Source: Cryoendolithus antarcticus (lineage: Eukaryota; Ascomycota; Dothideomycetes; Cladosporiales; Cladosporiaceae). Taken from it: DNA of 64,000 nucleotides. Position 1 is the first letter of the stretch, and the number at the start of each line of letters is the position of its first letter. The position numbers and the translations under genes were made by a program. Positions 34,031 through 45,188 of the stretch are shown here, piece after piece. Where the stretch lies: contig NAJO01000012.1 of assembly GCA_002077065.1 (NCBI GenBank), positions 372,001-436,000 of the forward strand. Reading direction: 5' to 3'. Under the pieces are notes generated by a model. That model made no database searches. It was not told the origin of the DNA and was given only the letters and a program-made list of their open reading frames with translations.

Positions 34031-36697
34031 GGGTGATGTTCGGAAAAGACGCGACTGCGGCTTTTGCGCCTCGATCCGGACCCATTTGTGATGATTGACA
34101 TGTTGGGCGATGGAGAATAAAACGGACTGTTCAGCAATAACAAATTTGTATCTTTTGTACGAGTGCACATATTTATGGACCTTGAGTCTTCTCGGTGACA
34201 TGTTCATACATAAACTTCTCCAGAGAACTACTCTGGTGTAAGCTGGACTACGCCAGTCGGTCACAACACTGCCTGTGAGAGTCCCAAAATTACAATGAAG
34301 ACACCAGTGAGCAGTGTCGTCGCTCCCTGCTCGTTAGTGAGTAGGGGTCCCACTACCGCAGTTACATACGCTTCTAGTAGCACAGGATCGCAGCACAGGA
34401 GCGCGCACACTCCTAGAGAAGCGGAGAGAGCACTTCTCACGTCACCGTGCGGTCCAAGTCGGAGTTTGCGATTTTGTCGAAGTCATGCCCCTGCTGCAGC
34501 TTGATCATATGGCAGGGGACATGGCTTGACGATCATGATCTCACGACTTTGCATTGGATCGACTGAGAATATTCAAAGTCTCAACCTCAACCTGACTGTA
34601 ACGTCTACTATCGCAAGCAGTGGTTCGCGAGCGCATGTTTCCGTGCTTAGGACCGAAGAGCCCTGATCGAGAAAGGCTACTGGTAGAAGCTGGTCGATCG
34701 CGTCGGTGAAAGCGTGCCGTGAGGGCTGTCTCGCGGTTGCTGCGCTGTTCAGAGTCTGGTCGTCTCACAGCAAGTATCTCGAAGGCAACCCGACTACAGG
34801 ACGATAGTGGCGAAGCGTTCGATACATGCTTAGAGAGTACCGAACCTGTCGTGGAGAAGAGGGCATTTCTCTTTGAAAGTGGTCCAGGAGAGAGCGGTAC
34901 ACGATCATGCTTCCAAATCACCTCATCTACGATTTCATGGTACGCAATGTTGTCCTTATCGCACCTCATAATCGCGACATGGCTCGCTTACAACCTCAAA
35001 GCTATCGACCGGCAAGCGCCGAACTTTTATATGAAGTGCTTCATCAGATCTGAAGATCCACGCTCAACCAATATGTGAATATGCGCGCAATATATTACAG
35101 TACCGGCTGCCGACGCCCAAACGTTGCCAAGCTGTCGATTTGGAGCTGTGGGGCTGATGCGCGGCGAGCTTGGTGACGGTGAAGGAGCTCGTTGATAGCA
35201 AGCGACGTGACAAAGTACCTACTTTGAAGGCACGCGATACAGAATGTCTCTGTGTTGAGGAGTCGGTCACACGACAACTCTCTGGTCATCCCACGCCAGG
35301 TCGCTGCCCCAGTCCGGGGGTGATTGCTATTACGTGTAGGCGCGATTTCTATCGCGGCACACGAGTGACAGAAGAAGCGGACCGCTGAGCAACTTACCAT
35401 GGACGACAACGCTGATATATGCCGCACCCAAAGAGTTCCCACAGTCCTAGGCTGTTAGGGAAAGTACGGTCTCTTCTGAAATGTGTCCTAGGCAGCGTGG
35501 AGTGCAATTTGCTGTAGCGGTGCAGTTTATAAAAGCAGTATCGACTGCGCGGATCTCTGGAGTGGTCCGCTTCTTCTGTCATTCGCGAGCTCGGTCAAGC
35601 GAGCGCTATGCCGACTTCTCCACAGGCGTTTCGTGCTTGGACCGAATGCACTTCTGTCCGGACTCCACTCCTTTGGCGAGTAGCGGAGCCGACCGTTTAG
35701 CGTCTCCATGATCTACAGGACCATAGATCAATCTCAATCGGCGACCAGTCTTACGTCGTTGTGAAGGCAAGGCCAAGAATTTGACGTTGCATCGCGCTGG
35801 CCGTTCCTGCCGCAGACGAAGGCCATTATTGTGCCCTGCCAATCCGCAGCAGCTGTCCAAGAAAGCCGCTCAACGGTCCTCCCGCGTAGAAGGTTGCGTG
35901 GAAGATGCTTATCGCGTCTGTGCGCAGAGATAACGCAAGACCTTGCCCGCGGCTATTCAATGGGCGCTGGAGATTGGAGGGTGGCATCAGTGGCGTCTTG
36001 ACTTGCGTCAGAGTGCCTGCAGGTGATCGGGCATGACGGCCGTTTGTCTTCTTGTGTGCGTATCGCCGGCAGCGGTTCGAAGGCGTCTGGCAGAGGCGTA
36101 GGGAGGCAAAGACGGAAAGGCAGGCACCCGGGTGTGACTCTGCACGTTCGCAGCACGAGACGGACAGGGACCCCACGCCTCTGGTGCACGGTTCGTGAGG
36201 TGGTGGGGTGTGCAGGGTGTTCGACGACATGCTCGTGTGTGCCTTACTCTGATCAACGTCGCTGTGCTAACCAGAAGGACGTGATGGACATCGGAGATTC
36301 GTCCTGTCGTGGCGACTTCGCGGAGATAGCGTGATCATGGCACCAGATGCAAACCCTCGTCGCCACCCGTCTTTAGCATTTCCCGCGCAGAATAAGGGCA
36401 TTGGATCGAGCTTGTCTCGCGGTACCTTGCCAATAGATTTTCCGGCCTACATGACAATGCGACATGGGACCCATTCAAAGTCCCCTCTCTACTAGAGGCG
36501 GCGCTAAGAAGGCATGAATCTGCCCGCGATCTAACCCTGTGCCTATAGACTCGCGACTTGCTGGGCCCTGCTGATATTAGGGTGACGGTCGAGAGCTGTG
36601 TCGCTGAATTGTTACCTTCCTCAATCGTGTATCTGTTCGTTTCACAACTCCCGTCAAGGTTTCGTGTGGCACCAAGCGGTTGCTACACTAGACCATC
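34031..36697. other. Gene-poor interval with an inverted repeat
   Basis: About 2.7 kb without a recognisable gene, the longest gap in the window. It includes an 18-bp perfect inverted repeat (arms 35366-35383 and 35564-35581). Many short overlapping ORFs exist, none with domain features. Confidence 0.55.
35366..35581. repeat. Inverted repeat pair bracketing 180 bp (possible MITE-like relic)
   Basis: TGACAGAAGAAGCGGACC at 35366-35383 recurs as its exact reverse complement at 35564-35581. The 180 bp between carry no ORF of note. No target-site duplication is evident at the outer ends, so a terminal-inverted-repeat element is only one reading. Confidence 0.5.
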
Positions 36698-39178
36698 ATG
36701 GCTGCCGCTGCTGTCGAACTCCCGGCACCGACTACCACACCCACGGCGACATCTCCTGTCAGGAAGCGGAGAAGAAAGACGGGTACTGGTGGTGCACAGG
36801 ATGACTGCTTTGCTTGCCGGAAACGCGGTGTGGGATGCGACCGGAAGAGACCGTATTGCACGCCGTGCATTGACATTGGGAAGGAATGCTCGGGGTACAA
36901 AACTACTTTGACATGGGGTGTTGGTGTGGCTAGCAGAGGCAAGCTGCGTGGTCTAGCATGTCCGATTGCAAACAAGAATGTGGATGGGAGTGACATCAAC
37001 CCCGTGAAGGAGGATGTCAACGTGGCGAAGCGACGGAAGAGTTCGGTGACACAGCCCAAGGTAGAGCCCGGAACTGGAGCATCGCAGCTGCCATTGTCTG
37101 CACATCTGCCCGCGACCACTCAGCCATACAGGTCAGCCAGTATACCAATACCCGTGCCGCAGACGATCTGGCATCACACTGGTTTTCAAGACCATGCAGC
37201 TTCACGGTCGACTGGGGGCAGCCGCCAAATGGCCCCTCCGCCTCGATTGCAGACCATTGTGCCACCGCACTTTGATCATAGTCCATACCCGCTGTCAGCA
37301 GCGTCAGTGGGATCATTTGCCAACGAATGGGATTCGCCAATGGACTACCCACAAACTCCTGGCTCTGTCGTCTTTCCGGACCAGTTCCCGACATCTATGC
37401 CTAGCTATGTTGACAACGCATCCATGAGCTCTTCGGCAGATTCGTACCAGCAGTCTCTTGCCAGTCTGGACGTTCTACCAAACAACAGCACATTCGAGAA
37501 CACGAGTGCCATTGAGAACAGCCGCCCAGAGCTCAACAGCTTCAGCAACATCATGTTCGACGACAACTTCTTGACTGGTCAGGACCAATCGCCACCAGAT
37601 GAAGCTCTTGATGATAACCAGCTATCGCTGCTAAACGCACAATTCAGTAACCCGTTTTTCTACCTCACACCACGATTACAGTCACTCATGACCTACTACG
37701 ACCAGCACATTTGCCCGTACCTCGTCACATTCGACGGACCCAGTAATCCCTACCGCATGCACATCATCCAGCTCGCGTCGCAGAACGAAGGGCTGCAAAA
37801 TGCAATTGCCGCACTGGCCACGAACAACATGCGCATGCGCAAGATCGAGTCACGGAAGACCGGCTTCATCGAGGAGCTCACGGAAGCCTTTGACGGCCGA
37901 GACCCAACGCGACCGACAGCAGAGGAGAGCTGCTACAAGCAAATGTCGATAGAGCAGCTGAACATGCAGCTGACAGATCCTCACGCTGCACAGGACGACT
38001 CGGTACTCGCCACACTGCTGATACTCTGCCTGTTTCATGTCTGCGACAGCGGCTTCAGCAAATTCAAGACGCAGCTTGCCGGCGTGCAGAAGCTGATGTC
38101 GATGCGAAGTCCACATACGAGGAGCAACTTCACAGCATGGGTGGAAATGTTCTTCACCTGGTTCGATGTCATGACTAGCACAGTCAATGATCGCGAGACG
38201 CAGATCCAGGGTGACAGTATTGACATGCTAGACTTCTCCGCCAATCTTGGCGCCCTGGAACAGTTCTCAGGCTGTGATGGTCGACTTTTCAAGCTGATCG
38301 CGAGACTTGGGCGACTCAACCTGCTTTCGCAAGGTAGGGAAGTCAGCTCGCAGCCCAAGTCCGGCGAGACGACACCACGGGCTACACCCATGCCCAAGCG
38401 CCCGTTTCGCTACCCTCGATCCAAGCGCAATACTGGCATGCGTAGCGGACCTCGCTCACTCATTGCCGCAGACTTCGCTTTCATCGATGGCAACGGCTGG
38501 GGTAGTCCCATAATTCCTGAAGAAGATGCCAATGACTCCATGCTGCCTGAAGATCCCACGCGACCAGCTTACGATGAGCGCAAAGAGTTCTGGGCCGAGT
38601 GGCACGATATCCGCATCCGCTTGCAGGAATGGCAGATGGATGTCTCCACGCTGCCCTCGCCCTCAAATTCTACCTCGACTTCGGCGCCGACGCCCGATGC
38701 GCCTGCGAACATGGGACCAGAGCAAAGAGATCTCGTCCACATCTCCGAGTCCTTCCGCCACTCTGCACTACTCTACATCACACGCCTTGCGCACCCTTTC
38801 CTCCCCTCGTCAGCCCCCGAGTTCCAGGCCCTGGCATCTCAGGCACTGTTTCACATCACCGCCCTCCCAGTCACATCCTGCGTCAACAAATTTCTCCTCT
38901 GGCCGCTCTTTATCACGGGCACCGAGTGCGTAGACGAAGGGCATCGGAACGTCATTCGACAGCGATGCGTGGAGATCCAGCGTGAGAGTGGCTTCTTTAA
39001 TAACATCAGCGGGCTGGAGGTGTTGGAGCGGGTGTGGGGAGATGGATGTGTGAGTGGGGTTGGAGGCGAGGTGGAGATGAGTGCTAGACGACGAGATAGT
39101 GAGGGTCTGATGGGACGGCAGGCGTTTAGGTGGAGGAGGGCTATGGATAGGGTGGATGGGGAGTATATTGTTATCTAG
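36698..39178 (+). CDS. Zn2Cys6 fungal transcription factor
   Basis: A single exon encodes 826 aa. The binuclear zinc cluster lies near residues 45-72, spaced C-x2-C-x6-C-x6-C-x2-C-x6-C (CFACRKRGVGC then CTPC), followed by GYKTTLTWGVGVASRGKLRG, a motif seen after the cluster in one subgroup of these regulators. Basic RKRRRK before the cluster may be a nuclear localisation signal. The middle (about 330-720) has helical segments of the fungal transcription factor regulatory domain. It lies upstream of the DPL1 homologue in the same orientation, but a regulatory link is not implied. Target genes are unknown. Confidence 0.9.
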   Translation: MAAAAVELPAPTTTPTATSPVRKRRRKTGTGGAQDDCFACRKRGVGCDRKRPYCTPCIDIGKECSGYKTTLTWGVGVASRGKLRGLACPIANKNVDGSDINPVKEDVNVAKRRKSSVTQPKVEPGTGASQLPLSAHLPATTQPYRSASIPIPVPQTIWHHTGFQDHAASRSTGGSRQMAPPPRLQTIVPPHFDHSPYPLSAASVGSFANEWDSPMDYPQTPGSVVFPDQFPTSMPSYVDNASMSSSADSYQQSLASLDVLPNNSTFENTSAIENSRPELNSFSNIMFDDNFLTGQDQSPPDEALDDNQLSLLNAQFSNPFFYLTPRLQSLMTYYDQHICPYLVTFDGPSNPYRMHIIQLASQNEGLQNAIAALATNNMRMRKIESRKTGFIEELTEAFDGRDPTRPTAEESCYKQMSIEQLNMQLTDPHAAQDDSVLATLLILCLFHVCDSGFSKFKTQLAGVQKLMSMRSPHTRSNFTAWVEMFFTWFDVMTSTVNDRETQIQGDSIDMLDFSANLGALEQFSGCDGRLFKLIARLGRLNLLSQGREVSSQPKSGETTPRATPMPKRPFRYPRSKRNTGMRSGPRSLIAADFAFIDGNGWGSPIIPEEDANDSMLPEDPTRPAYDERKEFWAEWHDIRIRLQEWQMDVSTLPSPSNSTSTSAPTPDAPANMGPEQRDLVHISESFRHSALLYITRLAHPFLPSSAPEFQALASQALFHITALPVTSCVNKFLLWPLFITGTECVDEGHRNVIRQRCVEIQRESGFFNNISGLEVLERVWGDGCVSGVGGEVEMSARRRDSEGLMGRQAFRWRRAMDRVDGEYIVI

Positions 39179-39595
39179 TGGAGGGAACGTGCAATGACCT
39201 GAGGGCTCAAGAGATCATGATCATATGAGGAAATGCAATTTTGTCCACTCCACTCACGCTGTCCACTCAAGCTTGATCCCGATCGTTCGCAACAACAATT
39301 ACACTAGACCTGCTGCTCCAATCATTAATCCATGTGGCGAACGAGGCAGTCGACATGCCATGTAATGCTGGCGAGCAATTGGACTCGGCCTCGGACTTTG
39401 TAACCCCACATCATCGTTTACACGGAACGACGTGACTGAGTAAGCTTCAAGACCGGATGTCGACGACAACACCGGCATTCAGTGCTACATTGTTGCCTCA
39501 TCAGCATTTGTAATATAGCTTGTGCCATCGCGATGCCTAGCCCTCCTCTCTGGTAACGAAGCGCCCTCGCTAAGACTCTCGCGAGCACAAGCACA
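39179..39595. other. Intergenic, DPL1 promoter
   Basis: About 415 bp between two plus-strand genes. Nothing specific recognised. Confidence 0.5.
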
Positions 39596-41290
39596 ATGGC
39601 ACCCAAGAGCTCCCGCGTCAACTCCCTCATCGCGAAGTCTCCCCTCGCCCTCCCTGCGACCCGCCGCGCCGCTCTCACACAGTCCCTCAATGCCCTACGA
39701 AACCTTCTCCTCCTACTTTTCCTCCTCCGCTATACACGCAAGACATACCTTCATCTCCGAGGCTACGGCTTACTAGGCTCCATCACTCGACTACGGAAAC
39801 AGATCTGGAAGCAGCTCTACACATACTTCCTGCGCCTACCATTCGTGCAGTCTAAAGTCCGTGCAGATGTCGACAAAGCCGTTCTAGACCTTCAGACGAA
39901 GCTCGTACCCTCTGGGCCTGGCGTGGTGAACTACACAAGTCTACCTGCGAAAGGATGGAGTGGCGAGGATGTGCGGAAGGAACTGGAGAGACTGGGGGAC
40001 ATGAAGCACACGCGATGGGAAGACGGACGAGTAAGCGGCGCAGTCTACCACGGCGGGAATGAGCTTGCAGAACTTCAGGCTGATGCCTTCAAACGCTTCG
40101 GCGTCGCAAACCCAATACATCCAGACGTCTTTCCCGGGGTGCGGAAGATGGAAGCAGAAGTCGTGGCCATGGTGCTGTCCCTCTTCCACGCGCCTGAAGG
40201 TGGTGCGGGCGTGAGCACAAGCGGTGGTACAGAATCGATCCTCTCCGCGGTCCTCGGTGCGCGGCAAAGGGCCTACGCTGAACGCGGTGTGCGGGAACCC
40301 GAGATCATTCTACCAGAGACGGCACATACGGCTTTCAGGAAGGCAGGCGAATACCTCAACATCAAAGTTCACCTTGTCCCCTGCCCAGCACCCAGCTACC
40401 GCGTCTCGCTTTCCCACGTCAAACGCCTCCTGAACAGCAACACCATCCTGCTTGTCGGCTCCGCGCCAAACTTCCCCCACGGAATCGTAGACGACATTCC
40501 AGCTCTCTCGACGCTAGCGCTCAAGCACCGCCTGCCACTACACGTCGACTGCTGTCTCGGCAGCTTCATGATCGCCTTCCTCGCCAAATCCGGCTTCGAA
40601 GCACCAGACTTCGATTTCCACGTCCCAGGCGTGACGAGTATAAGCGTCGACACGCACAAGTATGGTTTCGCGCCAAAGGGCAATAGCGTAGTGCTTTACC
40701 ATTCCGCAGCGCTGCGGGCATGGCAGTACTACATCTGCCCTGACTGGAGTGGAGGCGTGTACGCCTCGCCCGGCATCGCTGGCTCGAGACCCGGAGCGCT
40801 GATAGCGGGCTGCTGGGCGAGCTTGATGAGCTTAGGCGAGGAAGGCTATATAAGCCACTGTGTGCAGATTGTTGGCGCTGCGAAGCAGCTCGAAGATGCT
40901 GTTCGCACATCCCCGGCGCTTAAGCATAGTCTCCGCGTTATCGGCAAGCCTCTTGTCAGCGTCGTGGCGTTTCGCTCCCCAATCAATGCGCCCGTGGACG
41001 AACATCTCGTTGACCTGTACGCCGTTGCTGACGGGATGAGCCATAGAGGCTGGCATCTGAATGCTCTGCAAGACCCGCCTGGGATACATGTTGCGGTTAC
41101 GTTGCCCGTAGCTCGGGCTATTGGGGACTTGATCAGTGATCTGGAGGCTGTGGTTGGGGAATGTAGGGGCAAGACTGATGGGACGAAGGGAGATGCGGCG
41201 GCATTGTATGGAGTTGCTGGGGCGTTGCCGGATAAGAGTGTGGTCAGGGAATTGGCTGGTGGCTTCCTAGATACGCTGTATAAGACCTAG
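39596..41290 (+). CDS. DPL1: Sphingosine-1-phosphate lyase
   Basis: An intronless frame of 564 aa. An N-terminal hydrophobic segment (about 30-50, LLLLLFLLRY) would anchor it in the endoplasmic reticulum. The PLP-dependent group II decarboxylase fold follows: TSGGTESILSAV, LHVDCCLGSF and SVDTHKYGFAPKG, with the Schiff-base lysine near residue 355. The enzyme cleaves dihydrosphingosine- or phytosphingosine-1-phosphate to a fatty aldehyde and phosphoethanolamine, the exit step of sphingolipid catabolism. Length and motifs match fungal Dpl1. Confidence 0.95.
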   Translation: MAPKSSRVNSLIAKSPLALPATRRAALTQSLNALRNLLLLLFLLRYTRKTYLHLRGYGLLGSITRLRKQIWKQLYTYFLRLPFVQSKVRADVDKAVLDLQTKLVPSGPGVVNYTSLPAKGWSGEDVRKELERLGDMKHTRWEDGRVSGAVYHGGNELAELQADAFKRFGVANPIHPDVFPGVRKMEAEVVAMVLSLFHAPEGGAGVSTSGGTESILSAVLGARQRAYAERGVREPEIILPETAHTAFRKAGEYLNIKVHLVPCPAPSYRVSLSHVKRLLNSNTILLVGSAPNFPHGIVDDIPALSTLALKHRLPLHVDCCLGSFMIAFLAKSGFEAPDFDFHVPGVTSISVDTHKYGFAPKGNSVVLYHSAALRAWQYYICPDWSGGVYASPGIAGSRPGALIAGCWASLMSLGEEGYISHCVQIVGAAKQLEDAVRTSPALKHSLRVIGKPLVSVVAFRSPINAPVDEHLVDLYAVADGMSHRGWHLNALQDPPGIHVAVTLPVARAIGDLISDLEAVVGECRGKTDGTKGDAAALYGVAGALPDKSVVRELAGGFLDTLYKT

Positions 41291-41643
41291 AAGGTTCTAG
41301 TGTCCGATAATGAAGCTGCCGTGTTATGGTCCGCAGTTTATGGGTGGTGGTTGCTACATCGTGAACGCAATGGGGCAGGAGCGACTTAACAGTCTTGGCA
41401 AGGACGAACGTTGCATTTATTGAGGGGATCATTGAGACGAGGGAACCACATGACAAGGCATTAATGGGTTGTCTAGCTTAAGCAGCGTCTGCAGCCATGT
41501 ACCTTGACTCTCTTACTGTGGCTTTCTTCTGCTGAACATCTACCTCTCCTCTCGGCAGTCCACCTCACATGATCATCTTGCAGCATCTACCATCCATCAG
41601 CCCCAACAGCGCCAGCGGCGCCATTATTGCCTGCGTCGCCCTC
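41291..41643. other. Intergenic, convergent 3' flanks
   Basis: About 350 bp between the DPL1 and RPS10 stops. No gene recognised. Confidence 0.55.
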
Positions 41644-42290
41644 CTAAGACGAAGCCGGAGGCGCGCCACGACCACGGCCGAAGCCACCACGCTGCTCACG
41701 GTCACGGTCACCACGCTCACCGCCGAAGCTAGGAGCGAAGCCGCCCGGAGCACCACCCTCCTTTCCTTCTCCAGCGTCGCGACGACGGTATCCGCCCTCA
41801 CGGTCGCCACGGGGAGGTCCACCACGTCCACCGCCGCGACGCTCACCACCACGGTCGCCGTCGGCTCCGAGCATGCCGCGGGGAGGGGCGTGGGAGCGGG
41901 CTTGCTTGACATGGGTTTGCGGGACGATCTCAGCGGGGAGGTGGAGCCATTCGCGGAGGTAGTCGAGACCCTCCGGGGTGAGCGTGTAGTAATACCACTG
42001 CCAGCTGAACTGGGTCTTGAGGTATCCGCGGGAGGTGAGGGATTGGCAGGCCTTGATGACCTGGTGCGAATGTCAGTAATGGGACTCGTTGTCGGTACTG
42101 AGTGATTGCGCTTACGAAGAGGTTCTTGGTGTCAATCTCGGGGTGCTTGGGGAGGTTGAAATCTTTCTTGGCGACGAGAACACCCTCGCGGAAGAGTGCC
42201 TCGTGGATGAGCTTGCGATCGGCCTTGGGGATCAACCTGGAGATTATCAGTATTGCGATTATAGCTCTGGCATTCACATGCAGCTTACAT
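41644..42290 (-). CDS. RPS10: 40S ribosomal protein eS10
   Basis: Exons: 42290-42289 (AT only), 42236-42116 and 42060-41644; 179 aa. The start codon is split AT|G by the first intron (42288-42237, GTAAGC..CTCCAG); the spliced protein begins [16 protein letters not shown], as in eS10 orthologues. [21 protein letters not shown] is the winged-helix core. The tail after about residue 110 is Arg/Gly-rich with several RGG motifs and ends [13 protein letters not shown]. It is part of the small-subunit beak near the mRNA entry channel. The 5' leader lies upstream in the same exon as AT. Confidence 0.95.
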
Positions 42291-42835
42291 TGTGACGATT
42301 GATGTCGAGGTGGAGAGGATGGGTGTCGTGTGGTGGGTACAGCTCACTTGGAACATTCAATGTTACGACCTGCGCTTTGTGTGGTGTGCCAAGATCGGCG
42401 CGGGGTCAGCCGAAGATCCGTGTTGATGCCTGACAAAGCTAAGCCGTACGAGTACTCAGCTTCACTATTCGATCGGGGTATGGATATCTTCATTCGTGCG
42501 CCAAGGGAGTTGCAGGTTGTTTGTATGGGCGAAGAGAGGCAAGTCATCGCCGTCTTCACAGTGACAAGTCACGTGTCATCGCGGGCCACCTGCAATGCAA
42601 GCTTGAGGACATGGCTCTAAAGCAGTGCTTATAGAGCAGTGTTGATTCGAGCTACGTCAGCCAAATCGCTTGCGCCAGGCACAAGCACTCGACACGAGCT
42701 GCGTGTTCCCACGTGTCAAAGTCCACGTTGTAGTTTGCAATTAACCCTGTGTCTCATGTCTCGATTCTGATGTAGCTGAGAGCTGTACTTGTAGTCCGAA
42801 CATTGCTCTTGTCCGTTCGCCACTGTCCACCCATC
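42291..42835. promoter_or_regulatory. Divergent promoter region, RPS10 / SEC17
   Basis: 545 bp between the two start codons. It must hold both promoters and the RPS10 leader. No ORF accepted. Confidence 0.45.
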
Positions 42836-43814
42836 ATGGACCCAAGGGCGCTACTCCAAAAGGTAGGTACTTGCCCTACGATTCGATCTCTACATCTGCT
42901 GATCGCATCTCAAGGCCGACAAAGCCGCCGCCTCTGCAGGCTCAGGCTTCTCCTTCTTCGGCGGCCGCAGCGAGAAGCTCGAGAACGCAGCAGACCTCTA
43001 CACACAAGCTGCAAATGCCTTTCGCATGCAGAAGTCTGGCAAGGAAGCCGGACAAGCTTTCGAGAAGGCAGCCTCGATCCAATCGTCGAAGCTGAATGAG
43101 CCCGATGATGCTGCCAACTCCCTGACAGAAGCCTTCAAGGCGTACAAGAAGGATGAGCCGGAGGATGCCGCGCGTGTTCTGGAGCAGGCGATCAGCCACT
43201 ACACCTCGAAAGGCAACTTCAGACGAGCGGCGGGCCACAAGCAGAATCTTGCAGAGCTGTATGAGACAGAGCTTGGGGATAACAAGAGGGCTGCGGATGC
43301 CTATGAAACAGCAGCGGGCTGGTACGAGACTGATAACGCCGAAGCGTGAGCTAGCCCCATGTTCCATGGAAGCAACTACTTTACTGACAAGTCTGGCAGC
43401 CTCGCCAACAAACTCTACCTCAAGCTCGCGGACCTCTCCGCCCTCGCCGGCGACTACCAAAAAGCCACCTCAAACTACGAACGCATCTCCAAATCCGCCA
43501 TAAACAACAACCTCATGAAGTGGAGCGTGAAAGAGTACCTCCTCAAAGCCGGCATCTGCCATCTAGCGTCCGGCGACACCATCGCCACGAATCGCGCGCT
43601 CGAATCGTACAGAGATTTGGATCCGAGTTTCGCGGGAACCAGAGAGTGCCAGTTGTTGGTGGATTTGTCGGAGGCTGTGGAGGCTGGGGATCAGGAGGTC
43701 TTCGCGGATAAGCTGTTTCAGTATGATCAGATGAGTAAGTTGGACAAGTGGAAGACGACGCTTTTGTTGAAAGTTAAGGAGGGGATTGAGGAGAAGGGGG
43801 AGGACTTCTCGTAG
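42836..43814 (+). CDS. SEC17: Alpha-SNAP vesicle-fusion protein
   Basis: Exons 42836-42862 (27 nt), 42915-43345 and 43400-43814; 290 aa, the usual Sec17 length. MDPRALLQK is joined to ADKAAASAGSGFSFFGG, the N-terminal membrane-contact loop. The rest is TPR-like helical hairpins (LYTQAANAFRMQKSGKEAG, YEISKSAIN region) ending with the conserved acidic LDKWKTTLLLKVKEGIEE. It binds SNARE complexes and recruits the Sec18/NSF ATPase for their disassembly. Both introns (52 and 54 nt) are canonical. Confidence 0.95.
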
Positions 43815-44277
43815 GGAGAGGCGATGTGAGGGGAGATGCATGGAATGGCGTTAGGGTAGCGACGTCGACGTATCATGATAGGAGAGCGATAGCGCTCAAA
43901 CGAATTGAAGCGATACGGTCAAGAATTGCATGGCCAGAGAGCTGTTCCTCAGGTCGTAATACAATCGTCTGATCTTACGTATCAACGGTCAGGCTTTGAC
44001 GCCGGCATGGGCAGCAACACTATCCTTCTCTTACAACGTGTATCGTAACCGTGAAAGTCGACGCGACACCTACGTGTGCCACTATAAACATTGGCACGAT
44101 TCTCTAACTCGAAGTACACCGAGATCTGAACGCATTGCGAAGCCGAATGTACACACAACGATGAAGAACTGTCGCATCATCCCATGAGCGAGCCACTCTT
44201 ACTCTTCTCCCACATCTCCCCCGTTCGCCACAGGATTTCACTGCGGACTGGGACGTTGGCTTCATAACCCACCAGCC
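43815..44277. other. Intergenic, CTF8 promoter
   Basis: About 460 bp. An ATG at 44184 is out of frame with CTF8. Nothing else recognised. Confidence 0.5.
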
Positions 44278-44775
44278 ATGCCATCGGCACCCATCTACCC
44301 AACGACAAGTCCCCAAATACCTCCGGTGTCAAGTCCTCTACCCCCGCTACTCCAGACTCCATCAGGCCTTGCGCTACTGGAGATCCAAGGTACTCTGAAT
44401 TCCACTCTCGCACCATCGGCCAACGGGTCTCTGGAAGTCGGCTCTCTTTCATTTCCTCTCTACGACCCGGACTCGCCTCCCGAGGATACAGCTTGGCACA
44501 AGAAAGTCTGGCTGTATGTGGGTAAGAACCAGCGAATGACGGGTGAGGTGAAAAAACTCGCGAAGCCTTTGGCGATGCTGAGGCGGAGGGATGGTAGTGG
44601 GGGGATGGTGGAAGAGGAAGGGGTGGGGGAGGAGGTTGAGGTTGTGGAGATTGTGAGATGGAAGGGTAACGTTCATGTCTACCTAATGGCGATGACGGTA
44701 CTGCTGTGCTGACATCCTCTTGTAGTGCTCTTCACCCAGAGACCCGAGCCCATGGGTGCTGGTGGGGGGACTTGA
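44278..44775 (+). CDS. CTF8: Ctf8-family subunit of the Ctf18 clamp loader
   Basis: Exons 44278-44665 and 44726-44775 (intron 44666-44725, 60 nt) encode 145 aa. LALLEIQGTLN, SLSFPLYDPDSP and KVWLYVGKNQRMTGEVKKL are the conserved strands of Ctf8, and the second exon supplies VLFTQRPEPMG, the family's C-terminal signature. With Dcc1 and Ctf18, Ctf8 forms the alternative RFC that loads or unloads PCNA and supports sister-chromatid cohesion. An acidic Gly/Glu insert of about 25 residues precedes the last strand. Confidence 0.88.
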
Positions 44776-45188
44776 ACACTGATGCGATTCCAATCGGCTC
44801 TACAGAGCAGCGGACTGTGGCCACGGACTCGCCTTGCTGCTCAGCGCTGAGTTCCGAGTTGTCAGAGTAGCGTCCAAGGCAAGGGCAGCGCGGACGAGCA
44901 TCTCTCTGAGAGGATGGCCGGTGCGTGATTAATCCGCTACGAGCTTTGCTAAGAGGGAAAGACGCTCTGGCAACCCCTCCACCCGTGGACGTCATGGGCA
45001 ACTATGCGGCGCAGCGAAGCAAGCCGACGACGGTCCCGGCTATACGAGTGATGACCACTCAACCGCGCGAGTGGAGAATGGGGAGATCAGTTGGAAAAGT
45101 GTGTGTGATGTGAACTAAGTCGCATTGCAGTCTATGGTCTATGATATGCGCTCAAACGCTCCCAATATCTAAAAGATCGAGGGTGTCA
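44776..45188. other. Intergenic between CTF8 and the Ca2+-ATPase remnant
   Basis: About 410 bp between convergent 3' ends. No supported gene or tRNA. Confidence 0.5.

Noticed and set aside
44760..44840. Possible tRNA from a GGGGGACTTGAAC-like stretch
   Set aside because: No acceptor stem, D-arm or anticodon stem can be paired; the stretch is the 3' end of CTF8.
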